Shown piece after piece: positions 43,307 to 53,134 of a stretch of DNA of 64,000 bases; positions within the stretch are counted from its first letter, which is position 1; each line of letters starts with the position of its first letter. The notes under the pieces are model-generated. The model was given only the letters and a program-made list of their open reading frames with translations. It was not told the DNA's origin and made no database searches. Source of the stretch: Hoeflea_A sp039025395 (GTDB lineage: Bacteria > Pseudomonadota > Alphaproteobacteria > Rhizobiales > Rhizobiaceae); contig JBCCOK010000003.1 of assembly GCA_039025395.1 (NCBI GenBank), positions 1 through 64,000 of the forward strand, given 5' to 3'. The position numbers were made by a program, and so were the translations under genes.

Positions 43307-44701
43307 ATGCAAGATGAGAAGGACGCGGAGGTGTCTTCCGGGCCGTCAAATCCAGCCGGTGGACCTGATTCCGGCAAGACGCGCTCGCCAATCCTGCGCG
43401 GCGGAAGGGTGCTTTTACAGGTCTTGCTGATGCTGCTTGTTCTTGTCGGCTCCTATGCCGTCATGAACCGGATTATCGATACCCAGCCAACCAGAGAAGC
43501 GCGTCCATTCAGGCCAAGTGTCTATTCTGTCGAAACGGCGACGGCCATTGCGCAGGCGAATCGCCCGCATCTTCTGCTTTATGGCGAAGTGCAAGCCGCC
43601 AGATCTGTCGAGTTGCGCCCGCTGGTGAGCGGCGAGATTATTGGTGTCAATCCGAAGCTGCGCGCCGGAGCGCATGTTGCGGCCGACGATGTGCTGTTTG
43701 AAATCGATCCGTTCTATTACCGCGGCGCCCTTGCCGAGGCACGCGCCAATCTGGCCCAGGCACGGGCCACGCTTACCGAAACCGAAGCACGCATCGTTGC
43801 CGAAGCCGAGCAGCTGGAATCGGCCGAGACACAGCTTCGTCTGGCCGAAACCGACCTTCAGCGCGCAACATCACTCGTTTCCAGCGGCACGCTGACCGAA
43901 AAACAGGTCGAAGACCGCAGGTTCATCCTGTCCCAGCGCCAACAGGCTGTGAGTCAGAGACGCAACAACCAACTGATTGAAGAAGCCCGCCGCGAACAGC
44001 AGGTTGCGTCCATTGATAGCCTGACTTGGAAAGTGCAGCAGGCCGAACGCGACCTTGAGAGCGCGGTTCTCAAGGCACCGTTTACCGGCGTCGTCAACGC
44101 CGAAAATGCGGAGCCGGGCCGGTGGGTCAGCAGCAACGATGTCGTCGTCTCCCTTTACGACGACGATGCGCTTGAGGTCCGCTTCACCTTGACCGATGCG
44201 CAATATGGGCGGATTTCAGCCGATGACGATCCGCTGATCGGCCGCGAGATCGGGGTCGTTTGGGTTGTCGGCACAACCAGGCATGAATATGTCGGGACCA
44301 TCGACCGGATCGCAGCCGAGATTGCCTCGCAGCGCGGCGGCGTTGAAGTGGTCGCACGTCTCGATCCGAACGGCTCCGGTTTTCAGCTGCGGCCCGGTGC
44401 GTTCGTTGAAATCGATGTTCCTGACCGGCTGTACCGAGATTCCTTCCGCTTGCCCGAGACCGCTCTTTTCGATGGCTCGCATGTCTATGTGGTTGAGGAC
44501 GGCAGGCTTTCGCGGCGGATCGTCGAAGTTGCCGCCTTCGATGGCGAGGACGTCATCCTGTCCGGTGGCTTGCAGCCGGGTGACGAGGTCATGGCCACGC
44601 ACCTGACACAGGCAGACGAGGGTGTAAGGGTGAAAGAACCGGGTTCGAACCCGCCGCGCGGCGGCGACGGTGTAGCAACCCGCAACACCCGGGAAAGCTG
44701 A
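43307..44701 (+). CDS. RND efflux periplasmic adaptor (membrane fusion protein)
   Basis: A 464-residue adaptor. An N-terminal membrane segment lies at about 36-58, followed by the lipoyl half-motif, a long coiled-coil hairpin (about 140-245, rich in Ala/Glu/Gln/Arg), the second lipoyl half APFTGVVNAENAEPGRWV and a beta-barrel domain. The ATG at 43307 is preferred over the TTG at 43304. It lies one base before the RND pump gene. No outer-membrane channel gene follows. Confidence 0.92.
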   Translation: MQDEKDAEVSSGPSNPAGGPDSGKTRSPILRGGRVLLQVLLMLLVLVGSYAVMNRIIDTQPTREARPFRPSVYSVETATAIAQANRPHLLLYGEVQAARSVELRPLVSGEIIGVNPKLRAGAHVAADDVLFEIDPFYYRGALAEARANLAQARATLTETEARIVAEAEQLESAETQLRLAETDLQRATSLVSSGTLTEKQVEDRRFILSQRQQAVSQRRNNQLIEEARREQQVASIDSLTWKVQQAERDLESAVLKAPFTGVVNAENAEPGRWVSSNDVVVSLYDDDALEVRFTLTDAQYGRISADDDPLIGREIGVVWVVGTTRHEYVGTIDRIAAEIASQRGGVEVVARLDPNGSGFQLRPGAFVEIDVPDRLYRDSFRLPETALFDGSHVYVVEDGRLSRRIVEVAAFDGEDVILSGGLQPGDEVMATHLTQADEGVRVKEPGSNPPRGGDGVATRNTRES

Positions 44702-44702
44702 T

Positions 44703-47700
44703 ATGGCGCAGGGCGGCGTGCGTCAGGCCATTGAGCAGGCGGCCGACGAAATCCGCCGTCCCGGCGGTCTGGTGCGGACCTTCATCCGCCATCCAAACGC
44801 CGCCAATCTTCTGATGATGCTGATGATCCTCGTTGGTGTTTTCAGCATCATGAAGATCAACACCCAGTTCTTTCCATCCGTCGATCGCCCCAATATCAAC
44901 ATCATCATCGATTGGCCGGGCGCCAGCGCCGAGGATGTGGAAACCAATGTTCTGGCTATCGTGGAACCTGAAGTGCGTTTTATCGATGGCGTCGATGTCC
45001 TGACGTCTACTGCCCGCGAAGGTGGAGGCTACGTAACACTCGAATTTGAAGACGGTTCCGACATGCAACAGGCATTGTCGGACGTTGAGACTGCTGTTTC
45101 GGGCATCAATACGCTTCCGGAAGATGCGGAGACGCCGAAAGTCTCCAAGGCAAATTTCTTCGACCGCATTGCAAGCCTCTCCGTTGGCGGAAGCGCATCG
45201 GAGCCGGTCAAGCGGGAGTGGGCCAAGCGCATCCGCGACGACCTGATTGCTCGTGGCATCGACAAGGTCGAGTTTTCCGCGCTGCGCGACCAGGAGATTC
45301 ATATCGACATTCCGGAGCGCGAACTGCGTCGTCTCGGCCTGACGATCAGCGAAGTATCGCGGGCCGTGACCGGCAACAGCAACGATCTGCCGTCTGGCCG
45401 TCTGGAAGGCGCTGTTGAACGGCAGTTGCGTTCGGTGGCGGACGCAAAGAGTCCGGAGGCGCTGGGCAAGATCGAGGTCGTCGCCTTTTCATCCGGCGAG
45501 AAAGTGCTTCTCGACGACATCGCGGCGATCGAAAATGACTACGACACGACTGCGACGCGCGGATTTTCAGACGGCAATGTCGCCATAGAGATCGACATAC
45601 GCCGTTCGGCGACCGCCGACACGTTGCGCACGGCGCGTATTCTTGACGAATACCTGATCGAGTTGCGTCCGCGCCTGCCAGACTCGATTGAGATCCAGAC
45701 CTATGAGGTCGCCTCCGACGCATTGCTCGAACGCGTGATGCTGATGGTCAAGAACGGGCTTGGCGGCCTGATCCTTGTTGTGATCATCCTCTTCCTTTTC
45801 CTAGACGGACGGATCGCTTTTTGGGTTGCGGCAGGTATTCCGATCGCGCTTCTGGCGACGATAGGGTTCATGTTTATCTCCGGCCAGACGATCAACATGA
45901 TTTCGCTGTTCGGCCTTATCATGATGCTCGGTATCATCGTCGACGACGCGATCGTCGTCGGCGAACACACCTATACCCGCATTCAAATGGGCGACGATCC
46001 GATGACGGCCGCCGAAAACGGCGTCTCGATGATGATCAGACCGGTCCTGGCGGCGATGACAACAACAGTTGCCGCCTTTGCGCCCATGCTTCTGATCACG
46101 GACACGATCGGCCAGATTATCGGCGTCCTGCCCTACGTCGCCATCGCGGTCATCGTCGCCAGCCTGCTGGAGTGTTTTTACGTCCTTCCGGGCCATTTGG
46201 CCCACGCGCTTCAACGCAATCCCCAGCCGCGCTGGAACTACTGGCGGCAGTTTTTCTTTGCATTCGTCTTCGTGGTCGCAGCTTCGACCGCCCTCACGCC
46301 CTATTCCCCGCTTTACGGGCTGATGCCCGACGCTTCGGCCTATCGTGATCTGATGGGTGCGCTTGAGAGCATGGCAATGCCTGTCCGCATGATCCTCGTC
46401 GCCGGATCAGCGCTTCTGTTTGCAACGGCCATTGAAGCGGTCATTCTCGGCGTTCGGCGCCGGATGGCGGGCGCACACAGCAACCAGGCGGCTAGTGAGA
46501 CAACCGCCCCCAGCGGCTTCAGGAGGCGGTTCGACCATGGCTTTGACCGATTTCGCGATGGCCCGTTCAATCGTCTCGTAACGCTGTCGTACCGCTGGCG
46601 TTACGTGACCGTCTCGATTGCCATCGGCCTTGCAATGATTCTGGCTTTCGGTCTCATCCAAGGCAAGCGCGTGGAGTTCGTGTTTTTCCCGTCGCCAGAA
46701 GCTGAAAATCTCCGCGGCAACATCAGCTTTATCGCAGGCTTTCCCGAAGAAGATGCCCTGAAAGCAATTGCCCAGGCCGAAGATGCCTTTCGTCAAGCCG
46801 AACAGCAACTGACCGGCGGTAATGAACCGCTTGCAAGGTCGATGTTCACGATGTTCAACAAGTCGAGCCGATTTGGCGGCACCAGCGCAACGATCAAGGT
46901 TCAGCTTACATCCTCGGAAGAACGCGAAATCCCGACACCGGATATCGTTCGCGCCTGGCGCCGGGCCGTGCCCGATATCCCGGGCGTATCGCGTTTCTCG
47001 ATATTCCAGTCACGCGGCGGTCCGCCCGGTCGCGATATCGATATCGAACTGCGCGGCGATTCGATCAGTGACTTGAAGAGCGCTGCGACCGAACTCATTC
47101 CGGTCATCAGCTCGATCCCGGGCGTTTCGGGCGCCGACGACAATCTGCCCTACGGCAAGCCGGAACTGGTCGTCGAGATGTTGCCGCGGGGTGCCGCTTT
47201 GGGCTTTACGGCGGAGGATATCGGCAGGCAGCTGCGCAACGCCTTTGAAGGTCAGATCCCCTATCGTTTTGCGCGCGGCGATGATGAGGTTACGGTGCGT
47301 GTGTCGCAGATCATGCGCCTTGGCGGTACGGGCGCCTTGCGAAGTTTCGAATTGAGAAGCCCGAACGGCGATTTTGTGCCGCTCACCGAGGTGGCGCAGC
47401 TGACGGAACGGCAGGGTTTTGCCTACATCTCCCGCAAAGACGGCAAGACGAAGATCTCGGTGACCGGCGATATCGATAACGAACTCAACACCACCGATGG
47501 TGTCATTGAGGCGCTGGAAGCCAGCGGCGAAGTGCGCGACATTGCCGACAGATACGGCGTTGAATACCGGTATGGCGGACGGTCCGAGGAGCAGAAGACG
47601 GCATTTGCGGACCTTCAACTTGGAATGATTGTCGCGCTGTCCGTTATTTACATTGTCCTTGCCTGGGTGTTTGCCAGCTACTGGCGTCCTCTGGCGGTGA

Positions 47701-48146
47701 TGCTGATCATCCCGTTCGGCATTGTCGGTGCGGTCTTCGGCCATTGGCTGCTCGGATATCAGCTGAACATACTGTCGCTGATCGGGCTGCTCGGCCTTTC
47801 CGGCATTCTCGTCAATGATTCCATCATCCTGGTCACCCGTATGGATGATCGCCTCAAGAGTGGCGAAGACTTGGCGTCCGCTGCAACGGGCGCCAGCAGG
47901 GATCGGTTAAGAGCGGTCCTCTTGACATCATTGACCACCATTGGCGGCCTCTTGCCTCTGCTCTTCGAAACCAGCCGCCAGGCACAATTCATATTGCCGA
48001 TGGCCGTTACAATTGTCTTCGGTCTGGCGCTCGCGACGCTCCTCGTGCTGTTTCTCGTTCCGGCGCTGGTCGGCATCGGCAATGACATCCGCAACGCATT
48101 CGTCGCCGTGTTTGGCCACCACCATCCGCGCACCGGCTCGGCTTGA
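44703..48146 (+). CDS. RND-family efflux transporter inner-membrane pump
   Basis: A 1147-residue pump of the AcrB/MexF superfamily. The proton-relay motif is GIIVDDAIVVGEH in the fourth membrane helix; twelve membrane segments and two large periplasmic domains fit the family, with FFPSVDRPNINIIIDWPGAS after the first helix. It is about 100 residues longer than AcrB because of an extra stretch with several hydrophobic segments and a charged loop at about 510-620. The substrate is unknown. Confidence 0.94.
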   Translation: MAQGGVRQAIEQAADEIRRPGGLVRTFIRHPNAANLLMMLMILVGVFSIMKINTQFFPSVDRPNINIIIDWPGASAEDVETNVLAIVEPEVRFIDGVDVLTSTAREGGGYVTLEFEDGSDMQQALSDVETAVSGINTLPEDAETPKVSKANFFDRIASLSVGGSASEPVKREWAKRIRDDLIARGIDKVEFSALRDQEIHIDIPERELRRLGLTISEVSRAVTGNSNDLPSGRLEGAVERQLRSVADAKSPEALGKIEVVAFSSGEKVLLDDIAAIENDYDTTATRGFSDGNVAIEIDIRRSATADTLRTARILDEYLIELRPRLPDSIEIQTYEVASDALLERVMLMVKNGLGGLILVVIILFLFLDGRIAFWVAAGIPIALLATIGFMFISGQTINMISLFGLIMMLGIIVDDAIVVGEHTYTRIQMGDDPMTAAENGVSMMIRPVLAAMTTTVAAFAPMLLITDTIGQIIGVLPYVAIAVIVASLLECFYVLPGHLAHALQRNPQPRWNYWRQFFFAFVFVVAASTALTPYSPLYGLMPDASAYRDLMGALESMAMPVRMILVAGSALLFATAIEAVILGVRRRMAGAHSNQAASETTAPSGFRRRFDHGFDRFRDGPFNRLVTLSYRWRYVTVSIAIGLAMILAFGLIQGKRVEFVFFPSPEAENLRGNISFIAGFPEEDALKAIAQAEDAFRQAEQQLTGGNEPLARSMFTMFNKSSRFGGTSATIKVQLTSSEEREIPTPDIVRAWRRAVPDIPGVSRFSIFQSRGGPPGRDIDIELRGDSISDLKSAATELIPVISSIPGVSGADDNLPYGKPELVVEMLPRGAALGFTAEDIGRQLRNAFEGQIPYRFARGDDEVTVRVSQIMRLGGTGALRSFELRSPNGDFVPLTEVAQLTERQGFAYISRKDGKTKISVTGDIDNELNTTDGVIEALEASGEVRDIADRYGVEYRYGGRSEEQKTAFADLQLGMIVALSVIYIVLAWVFASYWRPLAVMLIIPFGIVGAVFGHWLLGYQLNILSLIGLLGLSGILVNDSIILVTRMDDRLKSGEDLASAATGASRDRLRAVLLTSLTTIGGLLPLLFETSRQAQFILPMAVTIVFGLALATLLVLFLVPALVGIGNDIRNAFVAVFGHHHPRTGSA

Positions 48147-48247
48147 ACCAATTCCATCGCGCGCATTTGCCTCGGGACGCGCTGCGCCCTTGCGCTCGTC
48201 AAAGGATTTTGCCATCGGTGAGGGGCGTGCAAAACCCGGAGACTTTG

Positions 48248-49057
48248 ATGCAAGGCCGTGTCGCTGAACTGTACACCTATCCGATCAAGGGCATGAGCGC
48301 ACGTCCGCTCGAAACCGTTGAACTGCAGGCCCACCACGGTTTTCCCGCTGACCGTCTTTTCGGCTTTGCCAAAGCAAATGGCGGCTTCGACCCCCAGAAC
48401 CCCAAACCGTTGCCGAAAACAAGCTTCGTCGTACTGATGGAGCATGCAAGGCTTGCGGGCCTGAAGACGGATTTCGATGCACCATCGGGAACGCTTTCCG
48501 TCGATTTCGAAGGTCAGACACTACGTTTCGAGCTTTCCGAAGATATAGGCAAGGATCAAGCCTCCCACTTTTTGTCCGGGTTGCTTGGCCTTCCGGCGCA
48601 GGAGCAACCGCAATTCGTCGAGGGCTCGCCGCATAGATTTACCGATGTCTCGGTGGTGTCTGAAACAATGATGAACGCCGTGTCCCTGATCAATCTCGAT
48701 TCGGTCGAGGATCTGGCAGACCGAATTGGCGAGCCGGTCGATCCGATGCGTTTTCGTGCCAACATTTATTTCCGTGGCTGGCCGGCCATGTCGGAACTCG
48801 ACCTCGTCGGTCAAAGGCTGCGTATTGGACCGGTGGTCATGAAGGTGCTTCTTCGCACCCAGCGCTGCGCGGCAACAGAAGTGAACCCGCAAACGGCCGA
48901 GCGAGACCTGCGGATACCCTTTCTTTTGAGAAAACACTACGGCCATTTCGACATGGGCATCTATGCCGAAGTTGTCCAGGGCGGCCGCATCGAGCCGGGC
49001 GACAGGATTTCAACCGTTACAGACCGCCAGGATCAGTCGGTCGCGGATTTGTTTTAA
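48248..49057 (+). CDS. MOSC-domain protein
   Basis: A 269-residue protein with the MOSC N-terminal beta-barrel (VAELYTYPIKGMSARPLETVEL) and the MOSC core ending in RCAATEVNPQTAERD, where the conserved cysteine can bind sulfur or molybdenum cofactor. Such proteins deliver sulfur or reduce N-hydroxylated compounds (YcbX/mARC type); the exact role is open. The ATG at 48248 is chosen because the MOSC_N domain begins there; the frame is open from 48143. Confidence 0.88.
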   Translation: MQGRVAELYTYPIKGMSARPLETVELQAHHGFPADRLFGFAKANGGFDPQNPKPLPKTSFVVLMEHARLAGLKTDFDAPSGTLSVDFEGQTLRFELSEDIGKDQASHFLSGLLGLPAQEQPQFVEGSPHRFTDVSVVSETMMNAVSLINLDSVEDLADRIGEPVDPMRFRANIYFRGWPAMSELDLVGQRLRIGPVVMKVLLRTQRCAATEVNPQTAERDLRIPFLLRKHYGHFDMGIYAEVVQGGRIEPGDRISTVTDRQDQSVADLF

Positions 49058-49063
49058 AACACC

Positions 49064-50521
49064 CTATGTCCGCCAGAAGCGCGGCAGCAGCAATACCAGC
49101 ACGGTAAAAAGCTCGAGCCGGCCCAGCAGCATACCCGCGGCAAGCGTCCATTTCGCCATGTCGTTGAGTGATGCGTAATTGCCGGCCGGACCAATCACCG
49201 TTCCAAGTCCCGGACCGACGTTGGATATGGCGGAGCCGGCGCCTGACAGTGCCGTCGTGGTGTCGAGGCCGGTCAGGATGAGTGCAATGGCGATTGCACC
49301 GAAACAGATCACATAAAGAAACATGAAGCTCATCACCGAGGCGATGACCCGCTGGTCGATCGGCCGGCCGTTGAACTTCGGCCGGAAGATGCCATGCGGA
49401 TACATGACCTGGTTGATGTGCTGGCGGATCGCCCCGAACAAGACCTGAAAACGAAAGATCTTGATACCGCAGGAGGTCGATCCGGCGCATCCGCCGATGA
49501 ACATGATGACGAAAAAGAACGAGATCGCATGCGGCCCCCAGATGCCGTAATCGGTGGTCGCATAGCCGGTGCCCGTGGTGATCGAAACGACATTGAAGGC
49601 CGCATAGCGCAGCCCTTCCAGCCCGACATGGAACTCACCGAAATAGGCCATCAGCCAGGCGATGATGGTGAAGGTGGCTAGCAGGCCCAGGAAAACCCGA
49701 ACCTGCGAATCCTTGAACACCGGCAGGAAACGTCCCTGCAGCATCTGCACGTAGAGAATGAAGGGGATCGAACCGAGGATCATGAAAACGACGGTGATCC
49801 AGTCGATAGCGGCACTATCGAAAAAGCCGATGGATTCGTCTTTTGTCGAAAAGCCGCCCGTGGCAACCGTGGTCATGGCGTGAATGATGGCGTCGTTGGC
49901 GGGCATGCCGGCGACCATGAAAAGAATGGCGCAGGTTACGGTGAAGCCAATGAAGACGAGCGTGATCGAACTCGATATTTGTGTCGCCCGCGGCAGGATC
50001 TTTTCCGCTGTGTCGAATGCTTCCGCCTTGAAGAGCTGCATTCCGCCGATCTGCAGCATCGGCAGGACCGCGATCGCCATGACGATGATGCCGAGGCCAC
50101 CCAGCCACTGCAAAAGTCCCCGCCAGAAAAGAATGCCGGGCGGCGCATTGTCGAGATCCTCGATTACCGTCGCGCCGGTGGTGGTCAGCCCTGACATCGA
50201 TTCAAAAAACGCATCCGTATAGGAGGGCACGATGCCGGACCAGAAGAACGGCAGCGCGCCGAAAGCCACCAGCGCAATCCAGGAAAAGCTGGTCATCAAC
50301 AGCGCCTGCCGCGTTGAAAGCCCCTTTGGTGTGCCGCGGGTCGCGGCAAACAGAAGAAGACCAATCAGCGTGGTGAGCATCGACGAGGCGACAAAAACCT
50401 GCCAGTCGATATTGTTGGCGGCAAGATCGACAACCGCCGGCACAAGCATTGCAAGGCCGAGTGTCGCGATCAGGATGCCCGTGACCAGAAGCACCGGGCG
50501 GAAATCAAGCGCTCCGTTCAA
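49064..50521 (-). CDS. trkH: Trk-type potassium uptake channel TrkH
   Basis: A 485-residue membrane channel with four M1-P-M2 repeats. The pore loops read SGLTTTGATV, TTVATGGFST, VSITTGTGYATTD and ISNVGPGLG. It works with a cytoplasmic TrkA ring that is not in the window. The start appears to be a TTG at 50521 overlapping the apaG stop; the nearest in-frame ATG is 24 codons later. It ends six bases from the convergent MOSC gene. Confidence 0.93.
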   Translation of the reverse strand: MNGALDFRPVLLVTGILIATLGLAMLVPAVVDLAANNIDWQVFVASSMLTTLIGLLLFAATRGTPKGLSTRQALLMTSFSWIALVAFGALPFFWSGIVPSYTDAFFESMSGLTTTGATVIEDLDNAPPGILFWRGLLQWLGGLGIIVMAIAVLPMLQIGGMQLFKAEAFDTAEKILPRATQISSSITLVFIGFTVTCAILFMVAGMPANDAIIHAMTTVATGGFSTKDESIGFFDSAAIDWITVVFMILGSIPFILYVQMLQGRFLPVFKDSQVRVFLGLLATFTIIAWLMAYFGEFHVGLEGLRYAAFNVVSITTGTGYATTDYGIWGPHAISFFFVIMFIGGCAGSTSCGIKIFRFQVLFGAIRQHINQVMYPHGIFRPKFNGRPIDQRVIASVMSFMFLYVICFGAIAIALILTGLDTTTALSGAGSAISNVGPGLGTVIGPAGNYASLNDMAKWTLAAGMLLGRLELFTVLVLLLPRFWRT

Positions 50522-50910
50522 TTGAGCGTTCTCGTCTCACCCGGCAAGTCCAGCGAAAACGCCGGAATATCGACCATAAAGCTGACGCCATCCTGCCGTA
50601 CCATCCGGTATTGGCCGACCATCATTCCAGATGACGTGTCGAGCGGACATCCCGACGAATACTCGAATTGCTCGCCGGGCTCGAGAACCGGCTGCTCGCC
50701 GACAACGCCTTCGCCCGTGATCTCGTCGACCTGGCCCAGCGCATCGGTGATCTGCCAGTGGCGGTCGCGCAGTTGAACCGTATGTTCCGAGCGGTTGACG
50801 ATTACGATATGGTAGCCCCATACGAATCGATTCTCGTCCGGCTCGGATTGCTCCTCCAGATAAAACGGCTCGACGGTTATCTCGATCTCGTTTGTCAGCG
50901 CCCGATACAT
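50518..50910 (-). CDS. apaG: ApaG protein (DUF525)
   Basis: A 130-residue single-domain beta-sandwich protein. VWGYHIVIVNRSEHTVQLRD and GEQPVLEPGEQFEYSSGCPL, then GMMVGQYRM, are the ApaG core. The biochemical role is not firmly known; in enterobacteria it affects Co2+ and Mg2+ handling with ApaH. The ATG at 50910 begins the domain; upstream codons to 50997 do not belong to the family. It is coupled to trkH. Confidence 0.94.
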   Translation of the reverse strand: MYRALTNEIEITVEPFYLEEQSEPDENRFVWGYHIVIVNRSEHTVQLRDRHWQITDALGQVDEITGEGVVGEQPVLEPGEQFEYSSGCPLDTSSGMMVGQYRMVRQDGVSFMVDIPAFSLDLPGETRTLN

Positions 50911-51130
50911 TATGGCCGCACCTTCTGTACCGCATTCCTGAATATTTGCATCGGGAGTATAAATGACCATAACACAAAGGGGAATCGGGTTTTCCACGCT
51001 TGATTAATGGCCATTTTGGTCAACGGCAAATTGACGCAATTGTGAGAATTGGTTGCTTTTACCGGCTTTCTGAAACTGTATGCATGACGCTGCTTTGCGC
51101 TGTTGCAAAGCGCCATGGAAGGAATGTCCG

Positions 51131-51742
51131 ATGCTTGATGGCGCGGTTAGAAAATTAATCGATCCGCCGCTTGATGCCTGCGGAAGGCGCGTTGCAGCGA
51201 CAGGCATATCTGCCGACACCATCACCGTGACAGGCTGCATAATCGGTCTCGCGGCAGCCTTTGCCATTTGGCAGCACGCCTATTGGGTCGGCCTTGTTCT
51301 GCTTCTGATCAGCCGCTTTTTCGATGGTCTCGACGGGGCCATTGCCAAAGCCACCGAATCCACCGATTTCGGCGGCTATCTCGATATCGTGCTCGATTTC
51401 GTCTTTTATGGCGCGATACCGCTTGGTTTCATTCTCGCAGACCCGGCTGCAAACGGAGTCGCAGGCGCGGTGCTGATTTTTTCGTTTTACATCAACGGCT
51501 CGACCTTTCTCGCCTATGCGATCATGGCAGAGCGCTACGACATGCACAGCACGGTACGTGGGGAAAAATCACTCTATTTTACCACCGGGCTTGCCGAGGG
51601 CACCGAGACCATTGCCGTCCTGTCGGCATTCTGCATATTCCCGGGCGCTTTTGCTGTGATCGCCTATATCTATGCAGCCGTCTGCCTCTACACGGCCCTG
51701 TCGCGGATCATTCTTGCGCGCCGCGTTTTCAGCCGGCGGTGA
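51131..51742 (+). CDS. CDP-alcohol phosphatidyltransferase family protein
   Basis: A 203-residue membrane enzyme with about six helices. The active-site motif reads DGLDGAIAK, then GGYLDIVLD, matching D-x2-D-G-x2-A-R-x8-G-x3-D-x3-D except that the arginine is a lysine. It should join a CDP-activated lipid to an alcohol, but which phospholipid is unclear; the R-to-K change and short length make it an outlying member. Its end overlaps the convergent metZ by 14 bases. Confidence 0.88.
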   Translation: MLDGAVRKLIDPPLDACGRRVAATGISADTITVTGCIIGLAAAFAIWQHAYWVGLVLLLISRFFDGLDGAIAKATESTDFGGYLDIVLDFVFYGAIPLGFILADPAANGVAGAVLIFSFYINGSTFLAYAIMAERYDMHSTVRGEKSLYFTTGLAEGTETIAVLSAFCIFPGAFAVIAYIYAAVCLYTALSRIILARRVFSRR

Positions 51743-52937
51743 CGAGCGCCCGGTCGATGTCTTCGATCAGGTCGTCGACGTCCTCTAGACCGACCGAAAG
51801 CCGCACCATCGCATCGGTGATCCCGAGTTCGGCTCGGGCATCGGCGGGCAGGTTCTTGTGGGTCGTCGTTGCGGGATGCGTGATCAGGCTCTTTGCATCG
51901 CCCAGATTGTTTGAAATGCGAATGACCTGAAGCGCATTTTCAAAGGCAAATGCCGCCTCCTTGCCGCCTTTGACCTCGAAGGCAATCAGCGTCGAGCCGC
52001 CGGACATCTGCCGTTTGACAAGGGCTGCCTGCGGATGGTCGGCCCGTCCCGGATAGATGACTCTTCCGACGGAGCGTTTTTCAGCTAGGTAATCGGCAAT
52101 GGCACCGGCATTTTCCGTCTGCTGCTTGACGCGTACCGGCAGGGTTTCGAGCCCTTTGAGAAGCGTCCAGGCATTGAATGGCGACAGAGAGGGGCCTGTA
52201 TGCCGAAAATAATCGTGCAGGCATTCGTCGATCCAATCGCGCGACGCCAGCACTATACCGCCAAGGCAGCGGCCCTGTCCGTCTATGTGCTTCGTTGCCG
52301 AATAGACAACGATATCGGCACCCAGTTCCAGCGGTCTTTGCAGCATCGGGGTTGCAAACACGTTGTCGACCACGAGCCTGGCACCGGCGCCGCGCGCAAT
52401 GGCAGCAACGGCCGCAATATCGATGATCTCCAGCGTGGGATTGGTCGGGCTTTCAAGGAAAAACACCTTCGTGTTCGCACGCACCGCCTTTTCCCAGTTC
52501 TCTCTGACTGTGCCGTCAACGAGGGTCGTTTCGATGCCGTATTGCGGCAGCAGCGTTTCAATGACCCAGCGGCAGGAACCGAAGAGCGCACGCGCTGCAA
52601 CCACGTGGTCGCCCGCTTTCAGCTGACACAAGAGCGATGCCGAAACGGCCGCCATGCCGGACGCCGTCGCCCTTGCATCCTCGGCGCCTTCGAGTGCACA
52701 CATGCGCTGTTCGAACATGTCAACGGTCGGATTGGCGTAGCGCGAATAGATAAATCCCTCTTCCTCGCCCTTGAAGCGGGCCTCGGCGGCCTGCGCGTTG
52801 TCGTAGACAAAGCCCTGGGTCAGGAACAGGGCTTCCGAGGTCTCACCGAACTCCGAACGGCGGGTGCCGCTATGAACCATGCGGGTCGCCGGTCTCAGGT
52901 TTGCGTTGCACGGCGTGTTCTTGCTTTTGTCCGTCAT
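51729..52937 (-). CDS. metZ: O-succinylhomoserine sulfhydrylase MetZ
   Basis: A 402-residue PLP enzyme of the Cys/Met metabolism family that makes homocysteine directly from O-succinylhomoserine and sulfide. The PLP lysine is Lys216 in SATKHIDGQGR; YSRYANPTVDMFEQRM and LESPTNPTLEIID are family motifs. A SAM-II riboswitch and terminator in the leader support a methionine role and separate it from cystathionine enzymes. Confidence 0.94.
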   Translation of the reverse strand: MTDKSKNTPCNANLRPATRMVHSGTRRSEFGETSEALFLTQGFVYDNAQAAEARFKGEEEGFIYSRYANPTVDMFEQRMCALEGAEDARATASGMAAVSASLLCQLKAGDHVVAARALFGSCRWVIETLLPQYGIETTLVDGTVRENWEKAVRANTKVFFLESPTNPTLEIIDIAAVAAIARGAGARLVVDNVFATPMLQRPLELGADIVVYSATKHIDGQGRCLGGIVLASRDWIDECLHDYFRHTGPSLSPFNAWTLLKGLETLPVRVKQQTENAGAIADYLAEKRSVGRVIYPGRADHPQAALVKRQMSGGSTLIAFEVKGGKEAAFAFENALQVIRISNNLGDAKSLITHPATTTHKNLPADARAELGITDAMVRLSVGLEDVDDLIEDIDRALVTAG

Positions 52938-52950
52938 TGCATCAATCCAA

Positions 52951-52985
52951 CAAAAAACCGGCTCGCGAACGTCGCTTGCCGGTTT
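52951..52985 (-). terminator. Riboswitch expression-platform terminator of metZ
   Basis: On the minus strand AAACCGGC (52985-52978) pairs with GCCGGTTT (52962-52955), with an inner GCGA/TCGC stem, followed by a run of T. It lies directly after the SAM-II aptamer and 14 bases before the metZ ATG, as expected for termination when SAM is bound. Confidence 0.85.
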
Positions 52986-52992
52986 ATCACCC

Positions 52993-53049
52993 GACCTTTT
53001 AGCGACTTGTTTAACGTGGCAGCAAGCCGGTCGGCCAAATCACCACGGG
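52993..53049 (-). ncRNA. SAM-II riboswitch aptamer (metA motif) of metZ
   Basis: The minus strand reads CGTGGTGATTTG, then a GC-rich loop, GGCTTGC, T, GCCACGTTAAACAA and GTCGCTAAAAGG. CGTGG (53047-53043) pairs with CCACG, and GATTTG...GGCTTGC...AAACAAGTCGCTAA is the conserved SAM-II pseudoknot core. It is the classical motif in front of metA, metX and metZ in alphaproteobacteria. A terminator follows at 52951-52985. Confidence 0.94.
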
Positions 53050-53134
53050 ATAAGGCCTCTTTACAGGCCTGTTCTGCTTGCGTCAATTGCGCTGCGCTGT
53101 AATTGATGAAGCGGGTTTACCGGGGTCAAAGTAG

